Shown: positions 13,936 to 25,300 of the stretch, one piece after another
How positions within the stretch are numbered: position 1 is the first letter of the stretch
Layout of the letters: the number at the start of each line of letters is the position of its first letter
NCBI GenBank assembly: GCA_963920665.1
Contig: OY987265.1
Span: forward strand, 17,551,001-17,615,000
Reading direction: 5' to 3'
Source: Straminergon stramineum
Lineage: Eukaryota; Streptophyta; Bryopsida; Hypnales; Calliergonaceae
Length of the DNA stretch: 64,000 nucleotides
Position numbers and translations under genes: made by a program
Notes under the pieces: generated by a model
What the model was told of the DNA's origin: nothing
Databases searched by the model: none
Seen by the model: the letters and a program-made list of their open reading frames with translations, nothing else

Positions 13936-14178
13936 ATACTAAATAGTGAAATTAAGTTGCCTCACACTATATAAATACTTAGTATTGCATTATTTACAAG
14001 AATGGACTACTTTTGAATTAGGTGTTGTAGTAATTGGAACTCATGAACCTTTATGTATACAAATGGAAATATATGTTGAAATTTTTGTTGACTTTGATGG
14101 CTTCTAAAGTACCTTTTGGGGGGTCCGTTAAGTCAATCTAATTGTTAAGGCACCCTAATTTCACTATTTAGTGTGGTG
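13936..14178. mobile_element. MITE copy 2, CACTA-type ends
   Basis: Second copy of the element at 4.77 kb, in the same orientation. The left end reads ACTAAATAGTGAAATTAAG and the right end CCTAATTTCACTATTTAGTG, a nearly perfect terminal inverted repeat. The outermost bases of the right end (GTGGTG) are the reverse complement of CACCAC, close to the CACTAC start of copy 1. The two copies differ by many substitutions and small indels, so they are not recent insertions. Confidence 0.8.
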
Positions 14179-15890
14179 TTGGGGGCTCTTGGAAGCGACT
14201 CTCAAATATTATAAAATTTGAAATGATAGTTAAAATTCTTTTCACGAAATTGTAGAGTACATTTTCAAAAGCCATAATTTCACTTAGGTTATGTATATTA
14301 GGGCAGCTACCCTCATATTTTTATGTTGATCGTTAGAATTTCACAAGCGAAGAAGACTGAAAGACTTGAAGCCACTTATGTAATTTTAATGCCCTCATGT
14401 TCAAACATTATAATCTTTGAAGCCATCAATGACATTGTTGTGTTTTCTCTTCCTGTGTTCTATCTAACATGTCTAGTGCGAATTTGTACAATTCCCAAAA
14501 CAAATTGATGAGACTTATGGAAATGAATTTTATATTTTTATTTTTCAATTTGGAGTGAATTCCTGTAAGGTCACAAAAGGCCTTGGGTAGTTGAAAAAAT
14601 ATAATTATATGAATCGATTTTGATAATTATGAAGTTCATAGAGGACGCATCATTGGATTGTGGGCCTCATAAGTGTGAAGTAATGAGCCTGACATCATCG
14701 TCTGCAACTAGCCATCACAATAAGAGCCATATTCAAAGCCCCATCGGGCGGTGAGGGTCTCTCTTTCACCTGCATCATCTTGCTTTCGCCGTCCGAGTCC
14801 CACTTTCTCCTTGCGCTTCTCCATGCTACACATGTTGATCATTCTAGTACTTGTTCGCCGCATTTGGCTGCTTGTTGGAGGCTGTGAACGATGAAGAGCT
14901 TCACAGAGTAGCTGTGCTTTCACTTAAGGTACGATAGGTGTCACGCCAGGGTTGGGGTCTTCATTTTCGGGCAAGGATGTTTGCTCTACTTCAAAGAAAT
15001 GGGGTTCACTACTGTCATCACAAATTCACTCATTTAAGTTGAATTGCATGATTGTCAATTTCTGTAGTGTATGTGAGTCAGAGGTTGAATACAAAGGTTC
15101 AAGAATGCGTACTTGTTGAAATGGTGGAATTTTGCAGTCCAAATTGTAGAAATGTCGAAATGCTCAATCGCGGCATTATGAATTCGTCAATTCATGCAAT
15201 GCTGGAAGGGTAGGTTCTTCAATTGTTGCAGTAGAGTGGTTTGTCGATTCAAAATAGGTGAATAGATAAATTGCTTCACGACGAAGTCCAGGAATAGTTG
15301 AAGGTGTTAATCAGTAAATTTCGAATTGTAGTACTCCGAAATGTTGAATTGCATAATTTCGTGGCATTGTGAATTTGTTTGTAGTTGAACTTCTCTTGTT
15401 GAATTGTTATGCATGCTGAGAACTTTCTCAACGCACCTCCATTCCTAGCTCAATACAATTCTGCATTCTCCATTGTCGTAGTATGTATTCGTAGCTTTCA
15501 CTATTGCCATTCAGATTGTTGAATACCAACTAACCTGTACGAATGACATATCGGCGATCATAGTTTATGGTAAATAATTAGGTTGATCTTTGTCTAAATT
15601 ACTGTTAGGTTATTGCAAATGTTGGGTCACATCATTGTATTGCAATCATGGAATTTCACAAGTGAAATTGCTGGCTTGTGATAGTGACGAATGCAATGAC
15701 AACAAAATTCATACCCGATGGTTTGAATTGTTGTAAGAAATAGTGACCGATGTAAGTGTTGCATATGCGCACAAGTGAAAGTGCTTGCTCTGAATTATTT
15801 TAGCTGGTAAAAGTGGCCGAGAAAGTTTGCCTCCTAGTCATTTTCATCTTGCTTTCAACAAGTTTGTCACATCACAGGTGTCAACGTTAA
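14179..15890. other. Non-coding interval
   Basis: No gene recognised. From about 14.95 kb onward the text is rich in short GAATTG, TTGAAT and GTTGAA words, a loose low-complexity pattern unlike the desert to its left. It leads into the second palindrome array. Confidence 0.45.
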
Positions 15891-15897
15891 ATCCAAT

Positions 15898-16470
15898 GTT
15901 CAGACCGTGCGGTCTAAACTATTTTTTGAACCTGAAGAATTTGACATAATAATTATCCATATAGTTTTCACTATGCGATTTGAATTGTTTCCAGATATTC
16001 TTGTTGTCGATAGTCGTTGAACAGTTTCAACCGCGTGGTCCAAACTGTCGAGCAAAATGGATCTCTGAAAACAGTTCATACCGCACGGTTTAAATTATGT
16101 GGATATTTATTATGTCGAATTTTTTAAGCTCAAAAATTAGTTTAGACCGCGCGGTCTAAGCTGTCCTCGGATCAAAATTTTGAATACAGTCCAGAAGCAG
16201 TTTAGACCGCGCGGTCTAAACTGTCCTCGGATCAAACTTTCGGATGCAGTCCTGAAGCAGTTTAGACTGCGCGGTCTAAACTGTCCTTAGATCAAACTTT
16301 CGGATGCAGTCCTGAAGCAATTTAGACCACGCGGTTTGAATTGTTTTGATGTATTAGAGATGTGGATGCTATCGTTGGACATTCTACTGCTCGTGCTCTA
16401 AATTACTTCCATTGATAGGAGATTATCAGGCATTCACTGAGCACTTTAAAGCGCGCGGCCTAAACTGCAT
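15898..16470. repeat. Second array of the GACCGCGCGGTC palindrome
   Basis: Eight palindromes at about 15900, 16024, 16074, 16140, 16200, 16260, 16320 and 16446 share the core of the 1.76-3.59 kb array, but the arms here are mostly GTTTAGACC...GGTCTAAAC rather than TTCAGACC...GGTCTGAA. It lies about 0.9 kb upstream of the plus-strand DUF7869-type gene, mirroring the position of the first array upstream of the minus-strand gene at the left edge. Confidence 0.88.
16138..16325. repeat. 60 bp tandem repeat, about three units
   Basis: Three nearly identical 60 bp units, each being the palindrome GTTTAGACCGCGCGGTCTAA followed by CTGTCCTCGGATCAAACTTT and a GATGCAGTCCTGAAGCA tail. Near-identity contrasts with the diverged spacers elsewhere, so this part expanded recently or is being homogenised. 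Confidence 0.9.
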
Positions 16471-17395
16471 CCATTGTTGTGGGATACCGATGTCTGGATT
16501 AATCTGACAACAATCTATAATAGAAAGACAGGGCGGGGGTATAGTTACAGTTGGAAATTATACTCCAGAGTAACGCCCTTCGGATCTCCCTACGAGTTCG
16601 TATGAGGTGATTGTTGTGGATGATATCAATTTTGTTTTGGTGACCTTACGACCCTAATTTGTCCGCTTACAAGGAACACTCCTAATATCATGCATGATTC
16701 AATCGCGAGATGTAATTTCTCCTACCTAAATATAAGTTGATAGAATTAGACCTGCCGCATTCCATGATTATTGGCTCCTTCCTCTGGTTCAGAGCACCCA
16801 GTCTAATGGCTGATACTAGAATAGTAGAATGAAGAGATGCCAATATGATTCCTATTTATTTGAAAGAGTAGAATATGCAAGCTTGTCTTGCTCTTTGATT
16901 TGCTTGTTATGCTTTTGACATGTAGTTTTCGTAGTCAGAGTTGGTTTCATTCAACTCGCACATTGTATTGCGGATTACGCAAGATGATTCTCTGTATTGC
17001 GACATGGGAGTGGAGTGCATCTTCCAGTCTACGACATCGGGGATGTATTCTACAATGGACTCTCATCCCTTGTTGGTCTATTTCGTCTGACTGGTAATTC
17101 GTATGGCTTCGTCGTGCGAATCAGATGGAGATGAGGTTCATTCAACCCTGAATAGCATGTTTCTTATGGACTATTATAAGCCCATGCTTTTGATAATGAA
17201 TTCTGTGATCTCCGTGTGCTTGTATTTGATATCAGTTGTCAGAATTCATGTCGTTGACATAGAAGCAAATGTACATCACAAAACTTTCTACTAAGCATGG
17301 GTTCCTTGTGATAGAGTTTTTGCTTCTGATGCCTACATCTTAAAGTCTATTTCCTGGAATGTGTTGTCTAGGGGTTCCAAGAATGTGAAGAGGAG
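16471..17395. other. Interval upstream of the DUF7869-type gene
   Basis: Two short open frames (16888-17097 and 17103-17294, plus) have no recognisable content. The region separates the palindrome array from the first coding segment at 17.4 kb and would hold its promoter if it has one; I see no convincing TATA or start context. Confidence 0.4.
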
Positions 17396-17398
17396 GAT

Positions 17399-20375
17399 GT
17401 GAATTTGGAGAAATCCTTTCGGGTAGATGATGACTCTCGTCCCATCCCTGATTGCGAGGGCATTGACCATGATGGATGGTCAGGTAAGGCACTTCTTGCT
17501 AGGCACGCAGATGGTACCGATTTCGCCGAAGTCATTATAATTACTCCAAGTCTGAACGCATGTGTTGATGGGCAAAGTAGGTTAGGGGAGGATGATGTGG
17601 GCATCGTGGTCTTGGAGGTATACAATGGGGACCCAAGTGTTGGGGACACTTGTTTGCGTTGGCCAACGCGACAATTGTTTTATCATGGTGAGACCGGGTA
17701 TGTTAGCGTATATGATCATGCTTGCAAACGACGTGTTATAGATAAAGAATTAGAGGGAAATTGTAGAAGAGTGGGCAAACGCCAGTACCACTATGACAAA
17801 CGAACTCGTGTAGCAACAGTGCTACAGAAGAGAACCAAGATGTTATCAAATGAGTCCATTGCGGCTGTCTTCACACATCATTGTTGCGATAATGATTGCA
17901 TTCAGAAATTCTTTCTGACCACCATTCGTGCACTTCGCATTGAAATGCACCATCAGACTTTTCAAGTCAAGTTCACCAAAAATCTGGATATCTATAGGAT
18001 GATGCACGAAGGGGGCATATCGGGGGAGGGAAATTGTCACGGTGGAAGGCATAGACATCTGTCCGCATGCTTGGAGGATTCTCCACAACGTCCCTCTACG
18101 CACTTTTCAGAGATATAGGGCCCGGGCTGCGGCCGACATGAGGGGTGCTCCTCACGACAACTTGAACACAATAAAAACAAGGACGCCCACCGGTCAAGCC
18201 ATTGAGACTCTTCGGTCGTTGTTGGAGGCAAGTGCAGACCACATGCCCCACTTGTCACGTACTTTGGACACAAGCGAGAAAGTCTATGTCAAAGTTCTTC
18301 CTGCCGGTACTCAATGGAAGGATTTACTAGCTACTGTGAATGAGGTAAGAGCTCGAGGTCTCTGAACCATATTATGTGGGATGAATGGGACAGCCTCCAA
18401 CTTTCTCGTGTAAGAAATCCATTTTCTATAGTAACCTTCAAAGACTTCGAGCACTAACTAGTGTTGACGTGCCTTGCATGGAGTGTAGGCAAACAAGGAA
18501 TTGGGATTGTCACCCATATCGCAGTCTTGCTTTAGCAGGATTCGAACAAAATATTTTTTCGAATACGTCATCAAAGGAAGGGGAGATTCCTTTGCAAGAT
18601 GTAGCATCTGCGACAACTTGAAGCAATTACGGGCCTCCTTCGCTCCAGGATCATAGGACCATTAAAGGATTCAAAAGCGTTTCGAAAAGCACTTGTTTCT
18701 TCAAGAAGCCTGTCGCCATGCTTATTATCGTAGTAGATGGTTATCCAAATTACAACCGTCTCAACTACTATCCATCATGCATGACAAAATGGACCATTCA
18801 AAAACAGCATGTCCTGCGTTGGCTAGAAAAACGAAGGCCCTGGACGGATTCATGAAGTTGCCTGTGAAAGTGTTGGGAATGTTTGCACATGGGCACGGGG
18901 ACAGCAAGTATGCGCATTATAGTTTGGATGTATTCCCGAGTGACAGCAACTTCACTGTGGGGTCCATTGCCAAATTGTTGCGAGATTTACAAGATCCACC
19001 CGCAAAGTCCTCCTAATTATTGTTTAGAGGGGCGGGCAGCACACCTTTGTATCGGGCATTGTTCAACGGGAGTGCAGTCTACGTTCATTCATTGGGAGAT
19101 GTTCCTTTGCATCCTATTGAAGCTCGACCATTGCCACCGGTACTGCACATTCAAATGGACAATTCTTGGAGGAAAAACAAAAATAGATATGTCTTCTGTT
19201 TCTGGTCCCTCTTGGTTGCTAGACGAATTGTGAAAGAGGTGGTCGTGTCATTCATGATAGTGGGACACACCCACGATGACATCGATGCATCTTTCGGGCG
19301 TTGGAGCATGGAACTACGCAAGAAAGACCATCCAACCTTGCCATTGTTGATGCAGTCCTACATGGAAATGGAAGAAGTTCCATTCATTCCCCATCTGATA
19401 GAAGAGGTACCCAATTTCAAGGCTTATGTCAAGCCTTATATTGGGATGAACAAGAATCAACTAGTGGGTCACTCCAACGGAAGGCAATACAAATTCTTCA
19501 TGGATGACAATGGGTGGCCGATCATGCAGTACAAACTAGCTTGTACTGACATTCCGTGGTTTCCCAAAGACAGATTGAAGCTATGGAAGGAAGATGCCGA
19601 TCATAAACCTGTACTTCCCGAAGGTGATCCCGTATGCATGAAGCCTAGAAAAATGACAAACTTATCGGAGATTCTACGTGGACTCGACGGGTATATCCAA
19701 CATTGGATGAACATATCAAACGAAGATGGAACGGCCGAGTACAAGGCCCGCATGTCACAGTTGGTTACATACTAGACTGATGTGAGGAATGCCATGCATG
19801 ATACAATTGAACCAGAGGCTACAAACTCTGAGGAATTGAAACAAGGATTCTGGCCACGAACTCGACAACCAGGGGATTTTATGACGAACTTCATGCAAGA
19901 TGGACGTACACGAGAAGAGCTACAATTAGAGGACCCGTATATTGGCACTCTACAAGGGAGGCCACCACAAGCGTACAATGTTGCCACGGACCTCCGAGAA
20001 GGTTTCTACGTATTTGTGAGACCAACATTGGATTGTGATGAGCCCATGTGGCTTGGTAGGGCAATGGAGAATCCACAATTTGATCCAGCTGTTGATCACT
20101 TTCGCGAAGTTCTTGTGCAATGGTACATACCATGTGGCACGTCCAAGGATTTGCAACGATTGTATGCAGGATGGGACACGAAGACTAATTTCAAATGGAA
20201 GATTGACCGAACGGCCTCCCAAGCCGACTATGTTTCAATAGACAGTATTATGGCATCTTGGAAACCAAAGAAGAATGATGGGGACAGTTTCGTCACACCA
20301 CGACAGCAAGTGAGATTTGCACTGGATAATTTACATCGAATTGCAGAGGAAGAGCAACAAGGATTATTGATATGA
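17399..20375 (+). pseudogene. DUF7869-type putative transposase, decayed
   Basis: Successive open segments on the plus strand (17399-18118, 18042-18365, 18560-20375) belong to one gene. The most diagnostic part, near 19140-19320, reads HIQMDNSWRKNKNRYVF and then VGHTHDDIDASFGRWS, the hallmark of the DUF7869 family found in plant, fungal and oomycete mobile-element-like proteins. Upstream parts also fit: CPHAWRILHNVP (18.06 kb), a CSICD cysteine pair (18.60 kb) and KMDHSKTACPAL (18.79 kb). The acidic residues in HGHGD, QMDN and THDDID could form a DDE-like site (inference). The C-terminal part (MWLGRAM, VQWYIP, about 20.04-20.15 kb) looks like a small beta-barrel. Frame changes occur near 18.05, 18.37-18.56 kb, and stops at 18363-18365, 19014-19016 (TAA) and 19773-19775 (TAG). 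From 18.56 kb to the end the frame is continuous apart from stops. Confidence 0.7.
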
Positions 20376-20995
20376 TTTCTCGTGACAAGGTTTCCTTGAC
20401 GATTTTCATTGTTGCAAGCATTATATAATACAATGCAAAGTGCCCGTTTTATCTCCAGCTATAGCTCAATTGTGTTTGTCTATTTCGTCCATGAATATTG
20501 CTTTGGATCATAAGCTCTTCTGTAGACTGCAAGAAGCATGGGCACCCCAACAATATATGTACAAAGTACTTTGCTAAACAGAAAATAGAAGGTATTCTTG
20601 TCTCCATTGTCATCTATTTGAAAGGGCCGTACTAGGGATAATTTTTGTAATTTTCCAGCCACCTACTTGAGAACTAAACAAAATTAATGAAGACACCCAC
20701 ACTTGTGCCCATCATGACCAGCCAAAAAATGTCCAATTAGGAGGGGGCCAGGGCACCCTGGTCCATGACGCCAAATTCCATGATCATTCTACAGTACTAG
20801 CTCTTTAGACAAGACTTTCACCGACTACATCTATGGCCTTTTCTCGGGTACAATTAGTCTCTATTGAATTTCATTAAAATGGCGGTATTATTGCAGATTC
20901 TATAGAAAAAGTGCATTCATATGAAGCGAAGCAATGAGGCACACCCACAATCACCCTACACCAGCTACGTAACACAACCCTAAAACCACCACAGT
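20376..20995. other. Non-coding interval
   Basis: No gene seen. It contains a short duplicated context: AATTTCATTAAAATGGC near 20867 recurs, inverted, near 21030-21050 inside the LINE tail, which may mark imperfect inverted repeats around the relic. Confidence 0.35.
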
Positions 20996-20999
20996 CAAG

Positions 21000-21341
21000 G
21001 TCCTTCAACTGCTTATGTCAAAATGGCGCATGGCATATGCCATTTTAATGAAATTGCTCATATAGTCAATCAACCCCAACTAAATACACTGCATCAATTT
21101 GGCAGGAAGCCACTTAATGTCATTGAACACAGCATCGTTCCGCTCAATCCACAACATCCACAAAATAACCATACGAACCACCGCCTAGATACTACTCACC
21201 ACTTCAAATTTCCGAGGGATACGATTGGAAAATATCCCTTGTTTCCAAGTCAAGGGCCTCCACGGGCCTTTGGCTTCTTTGGAGGTGATGAGTGTATTCA
21301 TGATATGGATACCCCATTGCCAAGCCTATTGGGCGGGGAAT
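21000..21341 (-). mobile_element. LINE tail relic (zf-RVT region of a plant non-LTR retrotransposon)
   Basis: The minus strand, read in one frame from about 21341 to 21000, gives the typical C-terminus of plant LINE reverse-transcriptase proteins: PWRPLTWKQGIFSNRIPRKF followed by VILWMLWIERNDAVFN and a Lys/Trp segment. Internal stops are TAG at 21326-21328, 21185-21187 and 21080-21082. The last two sit where related elements usually have Trp, fitting TGG to TAG changes. Only the last ~110 codons remain and no upstream reverse transcriptase is present, so it is a 5'-truncated copy, as usual for LINEs. Confidence 0.7.
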
Positions 21342-21343
21342 GC

Positions 21344-21388
21344 TGCCGCATGAGCGTAGAGCATAGAGCATAGAGCGTAGAGCGTGAA
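21344..21388. repeat. Short tandem repeat, GAGCGTAGAGCATA units
   Basis: Four to five degenerate 7-10 bp units (GAGCGTA, GAGCATA) follow the LINE tail directly. Related GCTCTACGCTC-like clusters occur at 36.68-36.72 kb and 58.36-58.43 kb. Confidence 0.7.
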
Positions 21389-21389
21389 A

Positions 21390-22303
21390 TTGGGACTAAT
21401 TTCTAAAAAGATTTCAAGTTAAAAAAACAGCAACCCTATGATCGTGTACACATATAGACCTAAACCCATGTAGAAAGTGGAGATCAATGGTTTAGGGTTA
21501 GTGTGAACAAAATTAAAATGAATGATACAAATTGTACATGAATTTTTTTTCTTTTTAGCAATTAGTAGACATAATGATATCAACCTACAAGTTTCAATTT
21601 TATTAATAGCATTCCATTTCTGTAAAGTATGTAAAGTAGAATAGGATGGAGCCATAATTATAATTTCAATTTTGGAATCATTTAAGAAATTGGTCAAAGT
21701 GTAAATATAAAACCATTTGAAAGAACTATTTTTAGAATTCTAGACATATGGAAGAGAGTTTTAGACTATTTTTTGAAAAATTTCGATACTCTTTAAGACC
21801 ATGAATTTAGGGAGCTAAAACCTTTCATTTAATATATATTTTTTAGAAATTATCTAAAATTGTGTAGCAAAGAAGATCACTTCTTCATTTAATCTTTGGA
21901 GTTTGGAGATCTATCCCAAGATGCTTTGTTAGATGTTGTAAAATAACCCTAATAAACCAAAAACATCAAATGTATTTTTTAGCATGTACAAGAGTTGAGG
22001 GAGCATATCATGGAACATGATAATGGCATTTTTGCATTCAAAATTCTAATAGTAAACAACATTTTAGGATTCCAATGGTGGAAAGAACTAAAGGATTTCA
22101 GTAATGAACCACTTTTAGAGCACATTAAAAGAATCCAAAACTAATAAATACATTTGCATTTATATAATTCAATTGTAGAAGAAATGATAGAAATAGAGAA
22201 GTAAGTGCTTCGGTGGCCCTTTTAGTCTCACCGATGGAATCAAAGTATAAAAATGCATACATAGAAGCATCCAAAAGAAGTGATAAAAATCACAATCTCT
22301 ACA
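21390..22303. other. AT-rich non-coding interval
   Basis: No gene or repeat I can support. It lies downstream of the last exon of the ParB-methyltransferase gene (minus strand) and would hold its 3' untranslated region. Confidence 0.45.
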
Positions 22304-25300
22304 CTAGTCATAGTCATTAGTAAAGTGAGAGTTAGCTTCATCATTGTCACAATGTGCTACATCATCTACAAATTGTAGAACTCTTGGGTCTCCACGAAAA
22401 TAACGAGACCTAGATGTAGTAGGAGGTGCATTGACAAACTCTTCTGCTAAATCTTGAGCATAAATTGGTAATAGAAAAGGGTTAGGGGGGCTCCTCATTA
22501 TCTTCTTCCATGTAGGTTGAAGAATATGATTCTATATAGGAGATGTAGTCACCCTTGAGCTGTAGAGTACCAAAATGTAAAGAATATTAGTTAATGACTC
22601 TAACAATCCTACATATAACAAAGTACCGAAATGTGAAGAATAAAAGTTGATCGCACAAACATTTTAACAAGTAATAGAGTACTAGAATGTAAAGATGATT
22701 AGTGAATGACACAAATATTCTTATAAGAAACACTTTACAGTTGAAATGCAAAAATTGCATGTAAAATAAATTCCAGGACTTACGTACAAAATAAATTGGT
22801 AGCTTCAATGTCTGGAACTTCAGAATCTGAAACATCATCAGGGTCTGAGCTACTACTTCCTTCATCTACCTGTTGCTTCTTAGACATTGGGGTTTCTTTG
22901 TGAATAAGAAGTGGCTGCAGAAGAGCATTGAAAATCAATGCATCTTCTTCAAATGCCACTATGTGACGGCCAGATCTCCGACAAGCATGAATGGTACAAC
23001 TTGTAATAGAAGCAGTTAAAAAATAAATTCAAATAAAAAATTGAGAGACATTTGAATAAATGAACAGAATACGAGAATTGAAATAGTAAAGCCATGAACC
23101 TGTAGCAGCAGAACAGTCGAATACGATATCTCCAGGTAGAGAAAAAGACTCAATAAGAATTTGCATAAGACCCGGGTCTTTCTCTTGTGGACCGTGCCAA
23201 GGAACATTGTCGTTGAATAGTTGTGAATCTTTAGTCACGACATTGTGAAGCACATCATCGGAGTCAACATGAATTCCAACAACATCTAAATTAGGTACCA
23301 AATGCACCTTTAAACGGGAAGGTGGACCATTTGGTAAGTTCCTCACAAGCAATTGAATGCTAAAACAAAGTGTCTGCATACAAAGATCCCACAAAATGAA
23401 GAAAATGATCAATTTGTCAAGGATAATTTTATTTCAAATAAATCATTAATATCAAATGAATATAGAGCCAGTGAGAAGTTTAGAGTACTGTCTTTGATGA
23501 GTCTCGAGCACTAGTTAAGTGGAGACAGTTGACCCCAATCCACTTTCGGTAAACTTTGAAGTGATATGCTCGACAGAAACCTTTCAAATCTAATTTCACT
23601 TGGGCTCCATCAGAATGGAAAATTAGCATAGCACCATCATCATGCAAGTGGCCACCAGCAAAATCAAAAGCTGACTTTAGAAATTCCGAATGAATGGTGT
23701 TCCAAGGTGGAATAACTAATGGAGGAGAAGACACTCCTGGGACAGCCAACCCCTCTGGAATGTCCATGATCATAAGATCAACAGCTCTAGATTGGGTGAT
23801 AACACCTTTGAATGCTCTTTCTTTATCTGCCTTGTGCTGCCAAAGAAACAACATTAGAAAAACGTATAAAGTATGAATTCATACAATGGAAAGTCCAAAA
23901 AAATACAAAAAGCTCTAAAAGTAATTATTGCAAATGCAAGATGAAATTTCCATCATACCTTCTCAAGGAATGACTGGAGTTCAGTCCAACTCGAAGGAAA
24001 CACCCCATGTACAATTCAATGGCTACGAAGGGAGTGAAGAGACCCATTGAAAATGAATGAGTCTGTTCCTAGAGACTCCAAGTCATTTGCTAATGGGATT
24101 GGCATATTTCCCAATGAAAGTCGTGAAACCGAAAGATCAATACACGAAGAGTCCCGCTTTCGAATACCTTGGGACGGAGAAGTAGAAGATGTTTGGGTCC
24201 CCTCACCGCTTGAAGTTGCAATTCCATGCAAGTTTTTTGGTGCTTTACCTATAGCCTTAATAGTAGCTACGGCCTCAGCAGCAATGGCCTTGACATTTGC
24301 AAGCAAACTAGCTTTGGAAGCCTTCTTAGCCTTCTTTTTCTCTTCTCTTACCTTCCGTGCCTCAACCTTTTCAGTAGCCCGTTGCATTTGCTTCACAGCC
24401 TTGGCTTTATCTTTCTCATTCATATGAGAAAGATCTACAACAACATCATCATCAAGAACTATGTGATCATGGTTTGGAGTTGGATAATCAGAGCCTCCCA
24501 ATCCCTTCTCTACTCGTTCAATGGCCTTCATCTTAGATTCTTCCTTAGCATGACAGAATCCACCTCCACAATCAATGTACCAACAACCAGAGTTTAGGTG
24601 CAAGACCCCCCAAGATCAGATCAAACCCGTTGAATACATACATTGATCCAAAGATGTCTTATCAACCCATCCTGTGATAAAACTTGGAAGTTCCGTTCGT
24701 TGCAAAGCGCCTTTGGGGAGCAATTCAAACATGATGTACCTGAAATTAGTCAATGAATTATATGAGCATTGAAATAAATGGAATGAAATGAAATTATGAA
24801 CTTTGTAGTTTTAAGAAATTAAATTATATAGTATACCTGTAAAGCACCCGTTTGACAATGCGTGTAGTGTAACTATAGGAATTGAACGCTTTCGTCCTTG
24901 AGTATGCATCTTTTCCACGAAATAGAGATGAGAAACCTTGACCCCAAATACGAATACGCCAGTATTCCACATATTGGGTTGGAGACAATGGTAAGTTATT
25001 GGAGTCCACATGAACCGTGATGCCTTCTTCTTTTTGCACCCTTTCGAACTCAATGCTGAATGCCTCCTCTAACTGTAAATATCACATGCAAATTTCATCA
25101 GAATATTATAGTACTAGAATCAATGAAATAGAACCTAGGGTACTAAAATAAAAATTCAGAAATACATGTTTGAGAAATAAGATGTGAAAAAGAACACTTA
25201 CGGATGCCCAAAAACATGCCTTGTTCAACCAAGACTCGAATTCCTTATCTGTAAAAGGCTTTCCCGGAAAATGGGCAGCTTGTCTTGTGAGTGCACCTGA

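Noticed and set aside
14708..14923. 71-codon minus-strand frame
   Set aside because: Basic and Ser/Arg-rich with no recognisable domain or splice context.
24047..24427. 126-codon plus-strand frame
   Set aside because: Antisense to the Lys/Ala-rich exon of the ParB-methyltransferase gene.
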